DNA from: Linnemannia hyalina
Lineage: Eukaryota > Mortierellomycota > Mortierellomycetes > Mortierellales > Mortierellaceae
Assembly (NCBI GenBank): GCA_019671135.1
Contig: JAHRHY010000002.1
Coordinates: 124,001 to 188,000, forward strand
DNA length: 64,000 nucleotides
Reading direction: 5' to 3'
Shown here: positions 46,047 to 57,127 of the stretch, in pieces
Numbering within the stretch: the first letter of the stretch is position 1
Layout of the letters: every line of letters begins with the position of its first letter
The notes under the pieces: model-generated
Told to the model about the DNA's origin: nothing
The model's input: the letters and a program-made list of their open reading frames with translations, nothing else
The model's database searches: none
Translations under genes and position numbers: made by a program

Positions 46047-48045
46047 ATGCTACAGGGCGAAGACACACCTCAAGAATTCGTCCAGGCACTTCGCTCTGTC
46101 TGCAAGAGTCTCCCACTCAACTCGATCACCCCAGCCAGTCCCGACGAGATATTCCATGTCGAAATCCAGGTCGACCCTAAAACACAAAAGGAAGTCGTTC
46201 TATGGGAGGACATCGTCCAGGCGTTTGAGCATGCTGTGCAAGTCCGCCACAAGTCAAAGGTCATCCCTTTTTTGAAAGGGTCAAACTTCATAACGTATGT
46301 ATATCAGGTCTCCTCTCCTGGTACTATGAATTTTATTTAAAAGGAGACTGTAACCATCCTAACGTCTGCGCTTTCTTATCATATTTGGAAAAAAAAAACG
46401 AACTGGTAGCCTCGAGCCTCGCAGAATTGTTGCCGTGCCAAACACTGTTTTGGATGTGGTTGTGAATACTCCTTCGGCCAACATGGAGGGGTCGTCTCCG
46501 AAGAATCTGTCAGAGGAGTCAGTGCCAGTATTGGCGCAGGAGGACTATACGGCAGGCAAGGAAGAGGAGTTAGTGTTGGAGCAGGTGGACGATACGGCTG
46601 GCGAGGATTTTGTCATTCAGGACGTCACCACTACCTCCACTGTACGACGTAATCCAGTCTATGGCTTGGTGGAACAGGCGATGGAGAATTACTCTCACAT
46701 CGAACGACCGCTTGCATATCCATTCGCTCGAGGACCACACAACCTGTTGGACGACCTATCGCCAGACTACGACGACTCACCTGCCCCTCCAAACCCAGGG
46801 AACGGTAACAACCCTCCGTCACGAGCACCTCAGAGTGAGACGGGACCCGATACCCCAAGAGAGCAGAAAGATTTGGTTCAGACGACCATCAGTGCCAGCC
46901 ATGGAGACAAAGACGCCCAGGTCACATTGGGCGATGTGTACAGAGATGGCAAAGGGGTCCCGCAAGATTACCAAGCAGCTATGGATTGGTACCTGAAGGC
47001 AGCCGAGCAAGGAGATCCTACCGGTCAATATAAGGTCGGGGGTTTGCATTACTACGGCTACGGTGTCCCTCGGGACTATTCGGCAGCCATGAGCTGGCCT
47101 CTTAAAGCCGCCAACCAGGGCCACGCGCCCGCGCAGAGCAACGTCGGTTTTCTCTACCAACGTGGCGACGGTGTGCCCCAGGACTATGCTCTGGCGATGG
47201 ACTGGTTCCTCAAGGCCGCCGATCAAGGCAACGCATCCGCTCAGTGCAGCATCGGCACTCTCTACCAGCTTGGCCAAGGTGTACCCCAAGACTATGAACA
47301 AGCGATGTCTTGGTACTGCAAAGCCGCCGATCAAGGCAACGCACTCGCTCAGTGCAACGTCGGCTCACTCTACGACCATGGCCAAGGTGTACCCCAAGAC
47401 TATGAACAAGCGATGAACTGGTACCTCAAAGCCGCCGATCAAGGCAACGCACTCGCTCAGTGCAACGTCGGCTCACTCTACGACCATGGCCAAGGTGTAC
47501 CCCAAGACTATGAACAAGCGATGAACTGGTACCTCAAAGCCGCCGATCAAGGCAACGCATTCGCTCAGTGCAGCATCGGCACTCTCTACAAGCTTGGCCA
47601 AGGTGTACCCCAAGACTATGAACAAGCGATGTCTTGGTACTGCAAAGCCGCCGATCAAGGCAACGCACTCGCTCAGTGCAACGTCGGCTCACTCTACGAC
47701 CATGGCCAAGGTCTACCCCAAGACTATGAACAAGCGATGAACTGGTACCTCAAAGCCGCTAATCAAGGCGACGCAGAATCTCAACACAATGTCGGCGTTC
47801 TTTACTTTCATGGCCGAGGTGTTCCCAAAGACGATACGCAAGCAATGGAATGGATCCTAAAGGCCGCCAAGCAAGGACTTACGATTTCTCAAGAAACCAT
47901 TGGGAATTTCTATAGCAATGGCCTGGGTGTGCCCCAGGACTATACGAAGGCAGCCGAGTGGTATCAAATGGCCGCTGACCAAGGATACGCCTCCGCCAAG
48001 ACAGCATTGGAGAACATGAGGAAAAACTGCCATATTGTTGTTTAG
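46047..48045 (+). CDS. Sel1-repeat (HCP-like) protein, copy 4: intact
   Basis: Two exons (46047-46294, 46410-48045) join in phase 2 to 627 residues. Residues 1-83 form a module shared with the other copies: a VWED-type core (KEVVLWEDIVQAFEHAVQV), a basic RHKSKV and a closing PFLKGSNFIT at the exon boundary. I recognise no named domain in it. Residues about 85-240 are an acidic, Pro/Ser-rich linker. From about residue 245 to the end there are ten Sel1 repeats of 36 residues (for example AQCNVGSLYDHGQGVPQDYE). Sel1/HCP repeats are protein-binding superhelices used as adaptors. There is no signal peptide or membrane span, so it is probably intracellular. Five central repeats are encoded by almost identical 108-bp units. 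As the only fully open member here, it is the reference for the family. Confidence 0.88.
47233..47760 (+). repeat. Tandem 108-bp Sel1 units, order A-B-B-A-B
   Basis: Five consecutive 108-bp units begin at 47233 (A), 47341 (B), 47449 (B), 47557 (A) and 47665 (B). A encodes the SIGTLY version and B the NVGSLYDH version. The two adjacent B units at 47341 and 47449 are identical in my reading. The identity at DNA level, not only protein level, indicates recent unequal exchange. Confidence 0.9.
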
Positions 48046-48563
48046 AACAAGACCGAACATGTAAGTATGCGAAAATAAAGAAAGGACGAAAAGATGCAAT
48101 CATGAAACGCGGTTCTCAACGCGAGGAGGGTTTGATGGTTCGATTGTTGAGATGAGCGTTGACTTTGAGAAGGAACTTTGGATCGCCCATGAAATTCAGG
48201 TGCCATCTGTTGATGCTGGATCAAGATAGAAACTTATTCATCCCTCCTAAGCCGCATCATCGTGTCTCTCTTCCTTCTTGTGCTGTACAGTACAAGTGAA
48301 TCTTGCCTCTTTGTGCTATGGGTCAGAGCGTTGTTGTTTCCGCGTAGAATCTCCTTGGTGCGTTTGGTTTCGCCGCTCCCGTTTACTGTCCCGCACTTTG
48401 GCCTTTCTTTTTCATTTCCTCACTCTCATTCCCTCTTTCCTTCCTTCACTCATTTGTACATTCACCTCCATACCATCACCATCATCTCCACTCCTCCCAC
48501 AACAACTTGTCGTACAGCCCCACTCCTTTTCCTGCCACCTGCAGGCACACATATATCCCAGAA
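48046..48563. promoter_or_regulatory. Spacer between Sel1 copies 4 and 5, duplicated at 28.0 kb
   Basis: The first 350 bp are the 3' flank of copy 4 and the upstream region of copy 5. The same stretch is found, truncated, at 28011-28298. The last 150 bp before 48564 are CT-rich, as in other family promoters. Confidence 0.6.
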
Positions 48564-49100
48564 ATGACCCAGGAAGACCCTCCCTCCCTTCCTCAAGAAC
48601 TTGTCCAAGCACTCCGTTCCGTTGACAAGCACCTCCCACCATTCTCGATCCCACCCGCTAATCCCAACAATCCTGACTACATTTTATACGTCGACGTTCA
48701 TACCGACCCCGAGACGAAGAAGGGAGGTTGTGATGTGGGAGGATATCCTCCAGGCATTCAGTGATGCTGTACATGTTCGGAACAAGGCCAAGGTTTTCTC
48801 TTTCTTGAAAGGGTCTGACTTTCGAACGTATGTTTGTATAGAGTCCCCTTTCTCGCTCCTATCAATCAAGAACTGTTGTTGACAAGGCCGCCGATCAAGG
48901 CCTTGCAGTCGCTCAAGACATCATCGGCCATCTCTACCTCAATGGTCAAGGCGCCCCCCCCCCCCCCCCCAAAGCTATGCAACCGCCGCAGAGTGGTTCC
49001 AAAAGACTGTTGACAACGGATCCACCAGCGCCAAAACAGTATTGAGGGAAATGAAAGAAGGAGGTCTAATATTTTGCAATATATTATTTCACAAACAACA
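48564..49100 (+). pseudogene. Sel1-repeat gene, copy 5: truncated relic
   Basis: Exon 1 (48564-48827) starts MTQEDPPSLPQELVQALRSV and carries the shared module. An extra G before the VVMWEDILQAF motif shifts the frame; 264 nt is seen where 263 fits the conserved phase-2 donor. A 59-nt intron-like segment leads directly to the end of a Sel1 repeat (ADQGLAVAQDIIGHLYLNGQ). Linker and nearly all repeats are deleted. A run of 17 C (48954-48970) replaces the usual GVPQD codons. Frame then changes to SYATAAEWFQKTVDNGSTSA. The relic runs up against the 3' end of the CDF transporter gene on the other strand. Confidence 0.75.
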
Positions 49101-49136
49101 CCCCCCACCCACCACCTGCATCATATCCTTCCAAGA

Positions 49137-51440
49137 CTACCTATGCTCAATAGCATGAACAGCATCATAATCAATATGGACAAACGCCCTCTCAACATTA
49201 TCCAGCCTCTCCAACGCGCCTTGCAAAGACTCGCCCAGATCATGGGCCTGCGACAGTGGAGTATCCGGTGGGAGGACGATATCAATCTCGACAAAGAGCC
49301 CGTCACCGGCGTAGTAGGCCCGGACGGTGTCGATGGCTTGGATCATGTTTGAGAACCGGTAGGCCATGTATGTCAGTTGTTGGAATTCGGCAGGTGATGC
49401 TGCCTGTCCTGTCAGTCTCCTGATATTGTCTATTATGATCGAAGATGGCAAGACAAGCAAGTATTAGATTAATGCGGTCCTAAATAAATCAACTCTCCAT
49501 ACCGATGAACCAAAAGCCAACAGCTAAAAGTGTTGATGCGCGTGAGATACAAAGGAAAGACTTACGGAGGCAGGTACCGGTCCATTCGGAGATGATATAA
49601 ATCGACAGAACCATAGCACCCGCAGCATCCAACCACCACCATCCCAAGAACTTGCCCGCGACAGGGAAGAACGTCGAAAAGATGTTAAACACAACATCAT
49701 TCAAATGATCCTGCGCCAACGCCAGCACACTCGGACTATCCTTCATCGTTCTGCACCACAACCACAGCAAAAACTTGATCACAATGTTGAGCGCCAGAAG
49801 TAACAGGATCACAAGCCCCAGATCGACGGGTGGTTCATCAGAACCCTCGACCAGTCGTTCAAATGCTTGGAGCATGACCTGCATGAACGAGGTTACCATG
49901 ACGGCAGCAAAAACGATAATCCCGAGGGGTTCCATGCGCGCTTTGCCGACTGGGTATCGGTGTCCGTCGGTGGTGTTACTACGGAGTCGGGCAGAGTACC
50001 AAATGATGGCGCCGCTCAGCAGGTCCATGAGCGAGTCGATCATCGACGCCAGAACCGCCAATGAATCTGACAACAGTACAGTCCAGATCTTAATGATGAC
50101 CAGGAAGATGTTCGCAATGAAACTCACATTGATCGCCATTTGCACTAATACGTGAGAAAGTAGAAGAACAACGAGGTTAGTAATTGGGAGGAGAAGGGAC
50201 CGCGGAAAAATACCCTTCAGCCAACGATGGTGCGCATGTGTCGTGAATGTGTTGTGTACCTAGTTTGGGCGAAGTCCGTTTCTTCCTGACATAACCATCA
50301 ATCAACGGCGCGCTCTCCTCATCCCGACCACCCTCTACCTCATCATCGTCCTTGCCCACACTCGTAGTAGGCACCGCGATGATCACCGCATCCTTGGCAA
50401 GACAGTTCTGACTAGTCGATGCCGACAGACCACCATTGTCAGGCGTTGCAGACCCACATGTCGATCCATAACCGCCACTATTTCCTATTGATGCTCCTGT
50501 TGTCATGTCGAGTAGATTGCTGCCGGAACGGACATTGGGGAGTTGAGGAAACCTCCCGGCTATCGCGTCCTCTTCCTCCCTGTGCTCCCTCAACACCTCC
50601 TCTACCTCTGCAAATGAGTCCAGAATCTCGTTCTATCAAACCCCAGAGGATCACAATAACAAAAACAACAGAATGAGATTAGTGCTCGGTACTTCCTTAT
50701 CGTATTCATGCGCCAACCTTTTTTCCTTTGTAGTCACAAACCACCATCTGAGAACAAACACCGTAAAACAACAAAAAGAAAACCATGCTTACTTGATTCC
50801 GATAATACTCCTGAATAAGCCCACCCTTCATCCCTCCAATCTCCTTCTCACTCCTCCGCGCAGCCTGAAAGACTTCAGGTCCCATCACAGGCCTTGAAGG
50901 AATCACCTTATACAACACCCCCGACGTCCTCCTCATCCCTCCTCGACTCTCAGACCGCGACTCAGACCTCGCCCCGGGACAGGAAGCGCAACGGTCGTTA
51001 CGTGGAGGGGTGGGCCAGTCTTGTCCGTGACGACGGCCGAATCGTTCGCCGATCGAGGGTTCAGGGTGCTCGTGCTGGTGAGAGTGGGTGTGGGTGAGAG
51101 AGGGGCGGCGGTGTTCTTCGTAGTAAATAGGTTTTGGGGACGAGGCGTAGGTGCTTGGACTTGGGGATCCCAGCAAGTCGGCGACGTTGATAGTTGTGGG
51201 CCGTTGAGGTTGTGGGTGGTGTTCATAAAACGCGGTTTCGGTCAAGGGTGTGGGGGGTTCCATGTTGACCACGACCGTACTTGCTCCTCCTGTGATAGCA
51301 GTGGGGCTGGTGACCAAGTCTTCGATAGCTGTTTGCTGGTCCTGTGGAGAAGTAAGTGCTGGTGGAGGGGTTGAGATAGAGACCTTGGATTTGTTTTTTG
51401 ACTTTTTCTTGCCACCGCCTCGTCCGTTTCCTTGCGACAT
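49137..51440 (-). CDS. Cation diffusion facilitator, Mn-type
   Basis: Four exons (51440-50793, 50632-50260, 50144-49566, 49429-49137) join in phase to 630 residues. The first 340 residues are a Ser/Pro/His-rich cytosolic extension, including a His patch near HTHSHQHEH. The membrane domain starts near residue 345 (MAINVSFIANIFLVIIKIW) and has about six spans. The metal-site motifs are DSLMD (about 377-381) in TM2 and DHLND (about 486-490) in TM5. DxxxD in both is the pattern of manganese-transporting CDFs; zinc members have HxxxD. A loop with DGHRYPVGKARMEPLG matches this group. The C-terminal soluble domain (LPPDTPLSQAHDLGESLQ) ends at TAG 49137. It likely exports Mn from the cytosol into an organelle or out of the cell. 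The first ATG in frame is 51440. Confidence 0.9.
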
Positions 51441-52051
51441 GGTGTCTTGGGTATGTGTGTCGCCGGAGGTGGGGGGTTTCTTCAACGGCTGAATGGAATG
51501 TGCAATGCGAGTCCTGTAAGCGGAATGAAAGCTTCTAGTCTTTGCAGGATCGGAATCGGCTTCTTAGGTTCGAGTCAAACAGACGGGTGGGAATGAGAAA
51601 GGACTGGTGAAGTGTGAAGAATGAAAAGAGAAGAAAAGCAAAAGAGCAACTGTTTACGACGACAAAATATATACTAGAACAGTTGCCACGAGCAAGTGCG
51701 CGCGGGCATGTTTTTGTCGTCAACCAATCTCCCAATCTCTATCTCATTGTTTTGCCCCTCTTCGTTTGCTTGCTGCTGGGTGTGAACTTCTCGACGGAGG
51801 ATGAATGCCATCCATCCAATATGGCAAGTTAGATCCGACTTGCTTACTTTCTTGCTTAGGAGATATCCGAAAGCACAAAAAAACACCCACGCCCATGCAT
51901 GATTGCATACTCACAATGGCTCAAAAGGGGAGGAGGGTTTAATATAGCGCAAACACTCATCATCACCTCGACCCTCTTTCCTTCCAATCTGATCTACTTG
52001 TTCGCCACTCCTCTGTGCGATCGTCTACATCTGTTCTTGAAGGATCATCGA
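51441..52051. other. Promoter of the CDF gene and 3' region of the NADH pyrophosphatase gene
   Basis: This gap of about 610 bp separates two minus-strand genes. No coding frame with plausible composition is seen. An AT-rich patch near 51640-51690 may be part of the CDF promoter. Confidence 0.4.
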
Positions 52052-54279
52052 TTACATCTTGGAGAGTGGGATCTCGCCCTCCTCTGTGGCCCACGCTTTC
52101 AAGATATGATGCGCAATGGCTATCATAACATTCACCCGCACACACATCGACGACAAAGGAAGGGATAAAAAAAGTCAGCATGAGCAAAAAAAAAAATGGT
52201 CATCGTCGGGACATGAAAACATCAACAGCGAACCGCAACAAGCAAAAAAGGCAAAAAAAACTCACCGGTAGGAGGAGAGAGGCGGAGACTACCGTCTTCA
52301 GAGGGTTTACCCCAGCTCGACCCCCGAGCAGACCTAAGGGCCTCCAAGATCTGCGCACGCGTAAACCACTTGGCATCCTCCAATTCCTTATCTTCCTGTG
52401 TAATATCCACATTTTCGCTGACAGCCTCGGCATGGCATCCCATCATGAGCGAGTTGGGGAAGGGCCAGGGTTGAGAGGAGTGGTAACGAACGTGGCCCAG
52501 ACGGATGCCGGATTCTTCTTTGACTTCGCGACGGGCTGCTTCTTCGATTGACTCGCCGGGTTCTACGAATCCTGCGAGGCAGGAGTACATGCCCTTTGGC
52601 CAGACTGCTTGTCTGCCGAGTAGGACGCGTTCGTTGTCCTTTGAGATAACACATACAATCACCACCGGGTCTATTTCATTCAAGAAATATAATTCGCGTT
52701 AGTAGTGAATTGAAATTGACCGAAAAGCACAAAGGAATAGGATGACTCACCGGTACGAGGATATGTAAAGTTCTGAACACCCCTATGCGCCAAACAATCC
52801 GACTTGACCTCCTCCCCATCCCTGTTAACCGTCGGTGGGCAAGATCGCTTATGACCTCCCTCCAGCGACAAGTTTTTCCTTCCACAGCCCGCACAGAACT
52901 GGTTCCGCTTGTTCCAATCCACGACCGACCGTGCCTGAGCGACAAGACCACTCTCGGGGTACGTCAATCCAAATGCAGCGGGGCGCATCTCGGCCATGTA
53001 ATGCCCATGTTTCTCCGTGTAAGCGTTGGTCCATGTCTCGATGGCGTTTTTGAGGTCCCGGGTCGAGTTCTTGGCAGATAGATCCAGCGTCCAGTAGCCC
53101 ACACCACGACGGCCACGGACAAGGACCTCGCTCTCCTGTTGTGGCTGTCCATTACCAGTCTCATCAACACCCAAGAACGCCAACACCAGTCCATCAGGCA
53201 AGTTGTTGATAGGATCCGCTCCCAACAGATGCTTCACATCCTCGTACGAGGCATACGCTAGAGCCCTCGTACTGGAATTGAACAAAACACCGTGCTCTGC
53301 AAAGATGACAAATCGGGTCGTGGGCGCCTGGAGGGACTCCTGCAGGTACTCCTTGTCAGTCCTCAGAAAACTCGAGCGGTTATGCGTCGCACCCGTGAAC
53401 TGGATCGGCTGCAAGCCTTTGACTGACCATTTATTCCACCATTCCGCAATCGATGACGACGACGTTGACGAAGGTTTTTGAGTTCCGGCGACAAGTCCTG
53501 CACCCGCCGCCATGGGGTTCGCTGAGGGTGGAGAAGGGGGGGGAGCAAAAGGAGATCCGACACTTTGTTGGATCTTGTTCTTGTTGGGTGCTAAACGATC
53601 GAACACCGCGACGGCCTCGGTCGAACCCCAAAAATCGGCTAGTTCTGCAGCCGTCTTGCCGTCCTTGTTGACCACCGCTGCGTCCACTTTGGCATTCGAC
53701 AGCAGGTACTCGACCACACTCGCATGTCCAAATCTAGCCGCAAACATCAACTGCAGGTAGGTTTTGAAAGAGGACGAAGGTCATGTCAGTCTACTACTCT
53801 GTTCGTTCGTCCATGGAGGCCCTCTCCTTATAAATACGCTCCGTCGGTTACAGCTTAGAGATAAAATGCGATCGAGATATACATACAGGAGTCCAGCCAC
53901 GGTCATTCTTAGCTTCAAGATGGATACGTCCCAAGGACTTGATCGAGTCGAGCTCACCAGAGGCGGCGGCTTCAAAGACATCTGGTGTTGGTTGAGACAT
54001 ATCGACGAATTGGGTCACAGGGTGTCCAGGCGAATTGTAGTATCGGAGAGTAGTTGTACTAGGGGAAAAAGGTATGTTCACTAAAGTGGGTCCTGTGGCG
54101 AGTCTTCTTGTCAGCGGTTGGAGTAGTAGAGGAGAGTGATGCTTAGAGTGGGTTGAGAAGAAGGAGTGTCGAGTAAGAGAAGAAGGTGATGTGTAAGAGA
54201 AGGAAGAGGGATGATGTCGAAGAAGAGAAGAAGAGACGGTTCGGAGGCGAATGGGAGTTGAAAGGGAGAGAAGCGACAT
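52052..54279 (-). CDS. NADH pyrophosphatase, ankyrin-zinc ribbon-Nudix (NUDT12/NPY1-like)
   Basis: Four exons (54279-53887, 53750-52751, 52670-52266, 52119-52052) join in phase to 621 residues. The enzyme hydrolyses NAD(H) and related dinucleotides to NMN(H) and AMP. Residues 1-93 are Ser/Arg/Leu-rich and acid-poor, like a mitochondrial presequence. Met94 (MSQPTPDVFEAAASGELDSI) is where shorter family members would begin. Ankyrin repeats follow (NDRGWTPLMFAARFGHASVV). A zinc ribbon FCAGCGRK with two later Cys lies near residue 415-445. The Nudix box is at 498-520 (GFVEPGESIEEAARREVKEE then SG), followed by the family signature SQPWPFPNS. The last exon of 22 codons ends in SKM, a peroxisomal PTS1-type tripeptide. 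Two start sites could give mitochondrial and peroxisomal forms; this is inference. Confidence 0.93.
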
Positions 54280-54651
54280 TTGTCATGGAAAAAAAAAGAA
54301 GGAACATAAAATAGAAAAAGAAGGTTGCGACCTTCGGCACGCACTCTTGTTATACGAAAAGTGATCGGCCGGGAAAGTTGACCTCTGTGTGTGTGTGCGA
54401 ACAAGGCATGGATAATTACTTCCGTTGTTGAACGAGAAAGTCGTTGCTCCTCTTCATCGCCTCTCGCCAATGCTAATCCTCTGTTCGTCATACTCAGCAG
54501 CCATCGTCACCAACACTGAGAAAAAAAGGCGCGTCTTCGCACCCTGCCGTTCACGCTGCGCAGTGCGGAGGCCGGCCGGGCAATAGGCCGTCGGATCCTG
54601 ATATTTTACTACTTGGCTTTTATCCGCGTCAACCGACAAGCCAGGGCAACC

Positions 54652-54683
<32 letters not shown>

Positions 54684-54944
54684 GGCGTCATTATAGCCCA
54701 CGGAAGTATCCTTGTGCGTAGACTTTCTGTCAACCCGATCTTAGTTCCTGCATCATTCTCATTCGACATCGATATCCATGATCAATTGAGCCATATCCCG
54801 TCAGCCCTGCTGATTTTCATAAGATTGCCCCTTGCGTCGATCCACGAGCACCAAGAAACCCAAGAGGAAATGAGATGGAGCGTTGACCGTTACAGAAGTG
54901 ATCACAGAGCTTTTATTTTCGTATAACAAGTTCAAGAAGGACAT
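54280..54944. promoter_or_regulatory. Upstream region of the NADH pyrophosphatase gene, with A29 tract
   Basis: This gap of about 665 bp holds the promoter of the Nudix gene and the 3' region of eL14. It includes an uninterrupted run of 29 A at 54652-54680. No gene is seen. Confidence 0.5.
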
Positions 54945-56694
54945 TTAAGCCTTGGTGGCCTTGACAGCCTTGTTGACGATCTCGCGACGCTATTTGATTG
55001 TAGAGGTAGCATTAACATGAAATTAGTACCTGGGTATCATTCCACGCCTGTACTTTTCCTTAATACTCAACCCTCAATCACCCATGAACAAACGACAAAA
55101 AAAAAGAGGAACTTACGAGCTTCTTGTACTTCTGGAGCTTGAAGCGGTCAAAGTCAGTGTTGGCGGCACGCTGAGCACGGGAAGCGATCTTCTTGGCCCA
55201 GGAGGTCTTGGCCCAGGAGCCAGCGAGGTCCTGCTTCTCGATGGCAGCCTTGAGGACGGCCTGGCCAGCGTTGCGGGGAACCTTGACAACGAGGGGGGTC
55301 AAGGTCAAGCGACGGAAAGCGTAGGCACCGCGGGCAATGCCGGTGGTGGGACCCTCAACGAGAGCCTATTTTTTAAAGGGAAACGGTGGAAAAGAGATAA
55401 AGAGAAGGGTTAGGAAATGTGTTGCTTTCTCTGTGGGGTTTGTTTGGTGAAGGGTCCAGGATTTGGTTTGTGAGATGGTCGTAGTTGTTCGATGAGAGGG
55501 TGTAGTGTCGGTTTCTTTCCTGGCGACACCACTGATTGACTGTGGTGTTAATTGCGCATAGTGTCAAAGCTGCTCTGCTATCCACGCCCACTGGATACAG
55601 TCTGCCAAAACCAAGGCACTGTTGGCGTAGTGACAACTGGTGACCCTCAAAGCTGATAGTTGTTGCATCCTGAAAGGACAGTGCTGCACTTCAAAAGTTC
55701 AGAAAGCTCCGAAACAAAGCTGAACTGATGGAGGTTGCTCTGAGAAGTTGCCACGCAGAAAACCCTGATCCCGATCAACAACCACCAGCCCATCTCTAAT
55801 CACAGCTGCCAACTCCCAGTCGGAACGAAAACAACCCTCCGTCACTACTGCTTCACACCGCCATATCTCCTCCTCTACTGCTGCTGTTGCGTATCCTGTA
55901 AATAATATCTTCCTGCTTCCAATTGAACTTGTGCAAGGGGGAGAAGGGCACTAGAGAGGGCACACATACGCGGTTGTGGTCAATGATATCGACAATGACG
56001 GCGAGCTTGCCGGCATCAGGGCCATAGTTAACCATGACAACACGGCCAACCTCAACGACACGCTGGAAAGTAAGAGGGCGCTATTTGATAGATAAACCGA
56101 TAAGTTGAAAAAACAACGACTGTTAGGAACAACGGTCATTGTAGAAAGTTGGAAAGTTGATGTTGGATTCCTTGCTGAAAGTGATGGAGGCGAAAAGATC
56201 TTGGTGTCTGGGTGTTTTTTGCGGTTGTTCATTCCTGTTCGTTGCCGGTTGAGGAAGTTGAAGCTGCCTGATCGATTTGATGATGCTTGGTTTGTGCTTT
56301 TTTTGCTGAACTCTGAGAGATGTTGGATTCCTCTGCAGTTTTGACAAAGCTGAAGCGATCCGACAACGCCATCGCAGGTGCAGTACTGCAACGAGTTTGC
56401 TGAATGTCGCTATTCCCGTCTCTGGCAAGGCAGCCTTCAAAGTTGATTACAACTTGAATCCTCCTTCACACTCAACCCATCACGGCAAAGTCGGTTGCCG
56501 CTGAAAAGTGGACGGCAGGATGCTCCCGATGATGGATAATGTCGGAATGAACGGATATGTCGTTTGATGAGGATCCCGGGATCGATGGATGGTAGCTCTT
56601 GCTTCCTTGCTGGCGTATCCATGGGTGCTGTTGGTCGATGCTTTTGAAAGCGGAGGGTTAGGCTGAGTCACGTGGGGTCGTCACATACAGTCAT
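54945..56694 (-). CDS. RPL14: 60S ribosomal protein eL14
   Basis: Four exons (56694-56689, 56080-55970, 55365-55117, 54989-54945) give 136 residues, the usual size. It is a structural protein of the large ribosomal subunit. The KOW-like N-terminal segment [10 protein letters not shown] then [18 protein letters not shown] and the block [21 protein letters not shown] with DFDRFK match eL14. The proposed first exon contributes only ATG ACT before a GTATGT donor. That start is inferred from phase and family length and could be wrong, but no in-frame ATG lies between the exon 2 acceptor and the core. Introns 1 and 2 are about 608 and 604 bp, much longer than the 80-250 bp typical of this window, as often seen in ribosomal protein genes that host snoRNAs. 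Confidence 0.92.
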
Positions 56695-57127
56695 TTTCAA
56701 CAGATAGACTTAAGAAGGAGAGCTTCAAAGGTTCCTACCCCCGCTCGAATTAAATCCTCTGTTTCTCGATGCAGTGGCTTTGTTACGGGGCTTGATTTTT
56801 GGTGGCAACGCGCACTTAGTTGCACTTCACACGGCAAACCTCTCCGATATAAACCCTTGGCGACCATGCTTCACAACAAACACACATCACTACTCAACAG
56901 TGGGCATCGAAAGCATGAGAATGAGAAGAAAATTCTTATATTTGGAGTGCTTCATTTAACTATTTACAAGGAAGGAGAAGAATCACAATCTCAAAGAAAA
57001 AAAAGAGGCATCAAAAAAAGACCGGGAAGCTCAAGAAGGAAAGACAGAACCAAAGAACAAAAAAGATAGAACAATAGCTACTCTACTGGTCGTTCTTCTG
57101 CTTGCGTTGAGTCTCCTTATTCTTCCT
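56695..57127. promoter_or_regulatory. Upstream region of eL14 and 3' region of the secreted repeat protein gene
   Basis: About 430 bp without a gene lie here. The half nearest 57128 is purine-rich on the plus strand, consistent with a minus-strand 3' UTR rich in pyrimidines. Confidence 0.4.
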
